A program made the position numbers and the translations under genes. Positions 58,641 to 64,000 of a DNA stretch of 64,000 bases are shown here, piece by piece (position 1 is the first letter of the stretch; every line of letters begins with the position of its first letter). The notes beneath the pieces are model-generated. The model searched no databases and was not told where the DNA came from. It worked only from the letters and a program-made list of their open reading frames with translations. This DNA comes from Prosapia bicincta (taxonomy: Eukaryota > Arthropoda > Insecta > Hemiptera > Cercopidae). Location: positions 6,608,501-6,672,500 of the forward strand of contig JBAIZL010000008.1 of assembly GCA_036971475.1 (NCBI GenBank), written 5' to 3'.

Positions 58641-59640
58641 AACTAACTAATAACAAAATAATAAATAAAAAATTGCATGTATAGTATTAAGTGCTTTAAA
58701 AGTGACAATATTTTTGTAGCGAAATACAACTCAATTGACTTGAGGAATGAATTGGTGCACCTTAGATCGCTTGGATTGCAAATAAGATTAAACAATCACA
58801 ATTTTAGACATATTTGTTAAAAATCCAAATGCAGTCAGATTTAACAATAAATAATTGTTTTTTATTACCCGAGCATTTTGATAAATAGATTTCATTTTCT
58901 AAATGTACTCAAACAGTATTTATGAGTAATGTCTAAATATATTATCTGATACCATCTTCAACTTGAGCTGCTGAACATATACTGATATGCCATGCTTGTC
59001 TATAGTAGCACTTACTTTCTTTGTTCAATGAGGTCAGCCGTTTCAAGAGATACCATTATCAACTACAGCCCTAACTGAAGTTTCGTGACATCAGTATATG
59101 GTCAAATATTGTAATATGTAAACAGTTTCACTTGATTTTTTTTTTATTCATGTGTAGCACAAAGTATAGATTGTTTCCTAGAGACGTTGACAATGAACTA
59201 CCTGAAAAATATCTGCAACCTTCTCAACTCTTGAACTGCTGTTGTCTTTAAAAGAAATTTTCTATGGTTTACACATTTTTCTCAATGGACATTCTAGAAG
59301 ATTTCAAATTAATTGCGATATGCAATTAACAATGTTTTGAATTTTGAGGAATGTTTAGAAGATAAGATCAGAATTGCTGTAGCTAATTGAATTTTGCAAA
59401 ACATTGAAACTCACAAGTGCCCAAACTCCTGGCATACGTTTCATGTGAAATAACGCATGTTCACTGGTGTTGTTCCGATGTGCTGTTTACAGTATCAGTT
59501 TAAAACTATTAAAACAAATTGATCAGCTGTAAAAATACAGTAAGTGATTCGGTTTTTAACAGGAATGAATGTTTCAGCAATGTTAATTCGTCATCAGATT
59601 CAAGTGAAATTTGTCTGGTTCTAATGTAGTGAGTGACAGT
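58641..59640. other. Region with one family B ribozyme-like arm
   Basis: The only recognised item is a diverged family B arm at 58936-59085 on the minus strand: accatcttcaacttgagctg, tagtagcacttactttcttt, and the core UUGAUAA, GAAA, CGGCUG, ACCUCA. The rest is AT-rich. Confidence 0.6.
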
Positions 59641-60300
59641 AAAAAGTAAAATTGAGTGAGAACTTTCAAAGACGGACAGGAAAATGAACCAAGATTAGGC
59701 TGAACATCAGAGATCACAGAAGATTTTGTCAATGCCGTGGATGAAGGTTTAGAAAAATTGGTAATTAATAATATTAACTTTGCCTTTATGTGGATATTTC
59801 GGGTTTCTAAGCTGGTTACTGAGGAAAATCAAATTAAAAGAATGGCTTGTACTCTTGATTTTCTGTTGGACTAATGTGAAAAATGAAGATAATAAATTTT
59901 TAGAGAACATTGTTACAGAGAGTCAAGACAGGTCTTTCTTATTGACTCCAGAGACAAAACATCAGTCAAAAGAATGATGTCTCACATCTCGAGTCAGGGG
60001 CAGCAGAAAATCTCAAGATGCAAGGTTTTGACAACCGTCTATGGGATAGACATGCAAAATTGTTTGTTGGTTTTACGCAACAATGGACAGCAATAAATGT
60101 AAACACATACTGGGCAACTCTGACTAAACATTATCACGTAATATAAAATAAGCAACTTGGCTTTTGGAGTCTTATTTCTGATTGGCAATGCGAGATCCCA
60201 CTCTGCTAATCAAACCCAAAATTGGATCAGATCTTTTCAACAGAAACCGATTGACCACCTATCGTAAAGTCCAGACTTGGCATATAGTGATTTTCACATT
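59640..60300 (+). pseudogene. mariner-like transposase, heavily decayed
   Basis: The plus strand, with many stops and shifts, reads FKDGQENEPRLG, ITEDFVNAVDEG and VTEENQIKRMACTLDFLLD. It goes on with KVLTTVYGIDMQNC (WDRxGV block), GNARSHSANQTQNWIRSF (HDNARPH block, first Asp changed to Gly) and SPDLAYSDFHIF (third Asp block) ending at 60300. It is a different mariner lineage from the element at 57337. Its next coding segment is the monomer of the satellite that follows. Confidence 0.8.
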
Positions 60301-63300
60301 TTCTGCTACTAAAGGAGTTTCTAAGCAGGAAGAGCTTCCGTAGAGATGAAATGAAGGAAGTTACTGGAGGACTGATTACCCTCATAGGCAGCACATTTCA
60401 CAGTTTCTGCTACTAAAGGAGTTTCTAAGCAGGAAGAGCTTCCGTAGAGATGAAATGAAGGAAGTTACTGGAGGACTGATTACCCTCATAGGCAGCACAC
60501 TTCACAGTTTCTGCTACTAAAGGAGTTTCTAAGCAGGAAGAGCTTCCGTAGAGATGAAATGAAGGAAGTTACTGGAGGACTGATTACCCTCATAGGCAGC
60601 ACACTTCACAGTTTCTGCTACTAAAGAAGTTTCTAAGCAGGAAGAGCTTCCGTAGAGATGAAATGAAGGAAGTTACTGGAGGACTGATTACCCTCATAGG
60701 CAGCACACTTCACAGTTTCTGCTACTAAAGGAGTTTCTAAGCAGGAAGAGCTTCCGTAGAGATGAAATGAAGGAAGTTACTGGAGGACTGATTACCCCCA
60801 TAGGCAGCACACTTCATAGTTTCAGCTACTAAAGGAGTTTCTAAGCAGGAAGAGCTTCCGTAGAGATGAAATGAAGGAAGTTACTGGAGGACTGATTACC
60901 CCCATAGGCAGCACACTTCATAGTTTCTGCTACTAAAGGAGTTTCTAAGCAGGAAGAGCTTCCGTAGAGATGAAATGAAGGAAGTTACTGGAGGACTGAT
61001 TACCCCCATAGGCAGCACACTTCATAGTTTCAGCTACTAAAGGAGTTTCTAAGCAGGAAGAGCTTCCGTAGAGATGAAATGAAGGAAGTTACTGGAGGAC
61101 TGATTACCCTCATAGGCAGCACACTTCACAGTTTCTGCTACTAAAGGAGTTTCTAAGCAGGAAGAGCTTCCGTAGAGATGAAATGAAGGAAGTTACTGGA
61201 GGACTGATTACCCTCATAGGCAGCACACTTCACAGTTTCTGCTACTAAAGGAGTTTCTAAGCAGGAAGAGCTTCCGTAGAGATGAAATGAAGGAAGTTAC
61301 TGGAGGACTGATTACCCTCATAGGCAGCACACTTCACAGTTTCTGCTACTAAAGGAGTTTCTAAGCAGGAAGAGCTTCCGTAGAGATGAAATGAAGGAAG
61401 TTACTGGAGGACTGATTACCCCCATAGGCAGCACACTTCATAGTTTCAGCTACTAAAGGAGTTTCTAAGCAGGAAGAGCTTCCGTAGAGATGAAATGAAG
61501 GAAGTTACTGGAGGACTGATTACCCCCATAGGCAGCACACTTCACAGTTTCTGCTACTAAAGGAGTTTCTAAGCAGGAAGAGCTTCCGTAGAGATGAGAT
61601 GAAGGAAGTTACTGGAGGACTGATTACCCTCATAGGCCGCACACTTCACAGTTTCATCTACTAAAGGAGTTTCTAAGCAGGAAGAGCTTCCGTAGAGACG
61701 AGATGAAGGAAGTTACTGGAGGACTGATTACCCTCATAGGCAGCACACTTCACAGTTTCTGCTACTAAAGGAGTTTCTAAGCAGGAAGAGCTTCCGTAGA
61801 GATGAAATGAAGGAAGTTACTGGAGGATTGATTACCCTCATAGGCAGCACACTTCACAGTTTCTGCTACTAAAGGAGTTTCTAAGCAAGAAGAGCTTCCG
61901 TAGAGATGAAATGAAGGAAGTTACTGGAGGACTGATTACCCTCATAGGCAGCACACTTCACAGTTTCAGCTACTAAAGGAGTTTCTAAGCAGGAAGAGCT
62001 TCCGTAGAGATGAGATGAAGGAAGTTACTGGAGGACTGATTACCCTCATAGGCAGCACACTTCACAGTTTCAGCTGCTAAAGGAGTTTCTAAGCAGGAAG
62101 AGCTTCCGTAGAGATGAGATGAAGTTACTAGAGGACTGATTACCCTCATAAACAGCACACTTCACAGTTTCAGCTACTAAAGGAGTTTATAAGCATGAAG
62201 AGCTTCCATAAAGATGAGATGAAGGAAGTTACTGGAGGACTGATTGCCCTCATAGGCAGCACACTTCACAGTTTCAGCTGCTAAAGGAGTTTCTAAGCAG
62301 GAAGAGCTTCCGTAGAGATGAGATGAAGGAAGTTACTGGAGGACTGATTGCCCTCATAGGCAGCACACTTCACAGTTTCAGCTGCTAAAGGAGTTTCTAA
62401 GCAGGAAGAGCTTCCGTAGAGATGAGATGAAGGAAGTTACTGGAGGACTGATTACCCTCATAGGCAGCACACTTCACAGTTTCAGCTACTAAAGGAGTTT
62501 CTAAGCAAGAAGAGCTTCCGTAGAGATGAAATGAAGGAAGTTACTGGAGGACTGATTACCCTCATAGGCAGCACACTTCACAGTTTCAGCTACTAAAGGA
62601 GTTTCTAAGCAGGAAGAGCTTCCGTAGAGATGAGATGAAGGAAGTTACTGGAGGACTGATTACCCTCATAGGCAGCACACTTCACAGTTTCAGCTACTAA
62701 AGGAGTTTCTAAGCAGGAAGAGCTTCCGTAGAGATGAGATGAAGGAAGTTACTGGAGGACTGATTACCCCCATAGGCAGCACACTTCATAGTTTCAGCTA
62801 CTAAAGGAGTTCCTAAGCAGGAAGAGCTTCCGTAGAGATGAGATGAAGTTACTGGAGGACTGATTACCCTCATAAACAGCACACTTCACAGTTTCAGCTA
62901 CTAAAGGAGTTTATAAGCATGAAGAGCTTCCATAAAGATGAGATGAAGGAAGTTACTGGAGGACTGATTACCCTCATAGGCAGCACACTTCACAGTTTCA
63001 GCTGCTAAAGGAGTTTCTAAGCAGGAAGAGCTTCCGTAGAGATGAGATGAAGGAAGTTACTGGAGGACTGATTACCCTCATAGGCAGCACACTTCACAGT
63101 TTCAGCTACTAAAGGAGTTTCTAAGCAGGAAGAGCTTCCGTAGAGATGAGATGAAGGAAGTTACTGGAGGACTGATTACCCCCATAGGCAGCACACTTCA
63201 CAGTTTCAGCTACTAAAGGAGTTTCTAAGCAGGAAGAGCTTCCGTAGAGATGAGATGAAGGAAGTTACTGGAGGACTGATTACCCTCATAGGCAGCACAC

Positions 63301-64000
63301 TTCACAGTTTCAGCTGCTAAAGGAGTTTCTAAGCAGGAAGAGCTTTCGTAGAGATGAGATGAAGGAAGTTACTGGAGGACTGATTACCCTCATAGGCAGC
63401 ACACTTCACAGTTTCAGCTACTAAAGGAGTTTCTAAGCAGGAAGAGCTTCCGTAGAGATGAGATGAAGGAAGTTACTGGAGGACTGATTACCCTCATAGG
63501 CAGCACACTTCACAGTTTCAGCTACTAAAGGAGTTTCTAAGCAGGAAGAGCTTCCGTAGAGATGAGATGAAGGAAGTTACTGGAGGACTGATTACCCTCA
63601 TAGGCAGCACACTTCACAGTTTCAGCTACTAAAGGAGTTTCTAAGCAGGAAGAGCTTCCGTAGAGATGAGATGAAGGAAGTTACTGGAGGACTGATTACC
63701 CTCATAGGCAGCACACTTCACAGTTTCAGCTACTAAAGGAGTTTCTAAGCAGGAAGAGCTTCCATAGAGATGAGATGAAGGAAGTTACTGGAGGACTGAT
63801 TACCCTCATAGGCAGCACACTTCACAGTTTCAGCTACTAAAGGAGTTTCTAAGCAGGAAGAGCTTCCGTAGAGATGAGATGAAGGAAGTTACTGGAGGAC
63901 TGATTACCCCCATAGGCAGCACACTTCATAGTTTCAGCTGCTAAAGGAGTTTCTAAGCAGGAAGAGCTTCCATAGAGATGAGATGAAGGAAGTTACTGGA
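60300..64000 (+). repeat. 104-bp satellite, about 36 copies, derived from a mariner transposase
   Basis: The monomer period is 104 bp, measured at 60303, 60407 and 60511. Read in frame, one monomer gives LLLKEFLSRKSFRRDEMKEV, then TGGLITLIGSTFHSF. This is the segment that follows the third catalytic block of mariner transposases, and it directly continues the pseudogene at 59640-60300. Because 104 is not a multiple of three, successive copies change frame and no long ORF exists. Monomers are about 95% or more alike. Shorter 100-bp copies occur at about 62120 and 62845. The array runs off the window end. Confidence 0.97.

Noticed and set aside
59588..59610. CUGAUGA on the minus strand near 59595
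   Set aside because: It is followed by CGAAUUAAC with no stem II or GAAA. It lies just ahead of the mariner relic.
60300..64000. Regular repeats resembling a CRISPR array
   Set aside because: The whole 104-bp unit is repeated with no unique spacers, and the monomer is transposase coding sequence in a eukaryotic genome. It is a satellite.
1..64000. tRNA, rRNA, bacterial promoters, riboswitches or attachment sites
   Set aside because: No cloverleaf with A and B boxes and no rRNA-like block was recognised by eye, and the sequence is plainly eukaryotic. A covariance scan would be needed to exclude small RNAs.

Overview
This is an AT-rich eukaryotic window with split genes (GT..AG introns up to about 18 kb), and most of its length is transposable-element debris. 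The element families (mariner, pogo/Tigger, hAT, PIF/Harbinger, Penelope-like, LOA-like and I-like non-LTR retrotransposons) together with two metazoan genes point to an arthropod, most likely an insect with a large genome. I cannot place it to order from this sequence.

Two host genes stand head to head. On the minus strand, four exons (24511-24540, 11715-11843, 3521-3682, 70-253) join in frame to give the N-terminal CTD-interaction domain of an SCAF4/SCAF8-type RNA polymerase II CTD-binding factor. The gene continues past the left edge of the window. On the plus strand, four exons (26281-26908, 28976-29205, 30960-31125, 49551-49954) join in frame to give a complete 475-residue glycoprotein endo-alpha-1,2-mannosidase (MANEA, GH99), followed by a poly(A) signal at 50078. 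About 1.7 kb separates the two start codons. The SCAF side of that gap has a small CpG-rich block, the probable promoter.

The SCAF introns hold a hAT relic with an 8-bp target duplication (4055-6747), a Tigger-like relic (7508-8889), foldback palindromes (9367-9573, 11943-12216), a 1.4-kb non-coding TIR element (12422-13786), a 181-bp tandem repeat (16585-17660), a Tc1/mariner-superfamily relic (18502-20065) and further TIR elements. MANEA intron 2 carries a Penelope-like fragment with a GIY-YIG endonuclease between inverted arms. MANEA intron 3 (18.4 kb) holds a full-length but broken LOA-like non-LTR element with an 11-bp target duplication (31939-36444), Penelope-like relics, a CA-rich block and an I-like non-LTR element. 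Both large non-LTR elements lie antisense to MANEA. Downstream of MANEA are a second copy of the 1.4-kb TIR element, a hAT-type MITE, a nearly complete mariner (57337-58638) and, from 60300 to the window edge, a 104-bp satellite whose monomer derives from the 3' coding end of a mariner transposase.

The most unusual signal is a set of short inverted-pair elements, at least five sequence families, each with hammerhead-ribozyme-like cores on both arms pointing outward. The best cores are at 12131-12179 (and its partner at 11978-12026), 29560-29612, 30235-30284 and 52662-52701. They show CUGANGA, a short stem II, GAAA, a self-complementary 4-6 nt stem III, then UH and a complementary stem I. One family contains a Penelope-type GIY-YIG endonuclease, which suggests the others are non-autonomous relatives.
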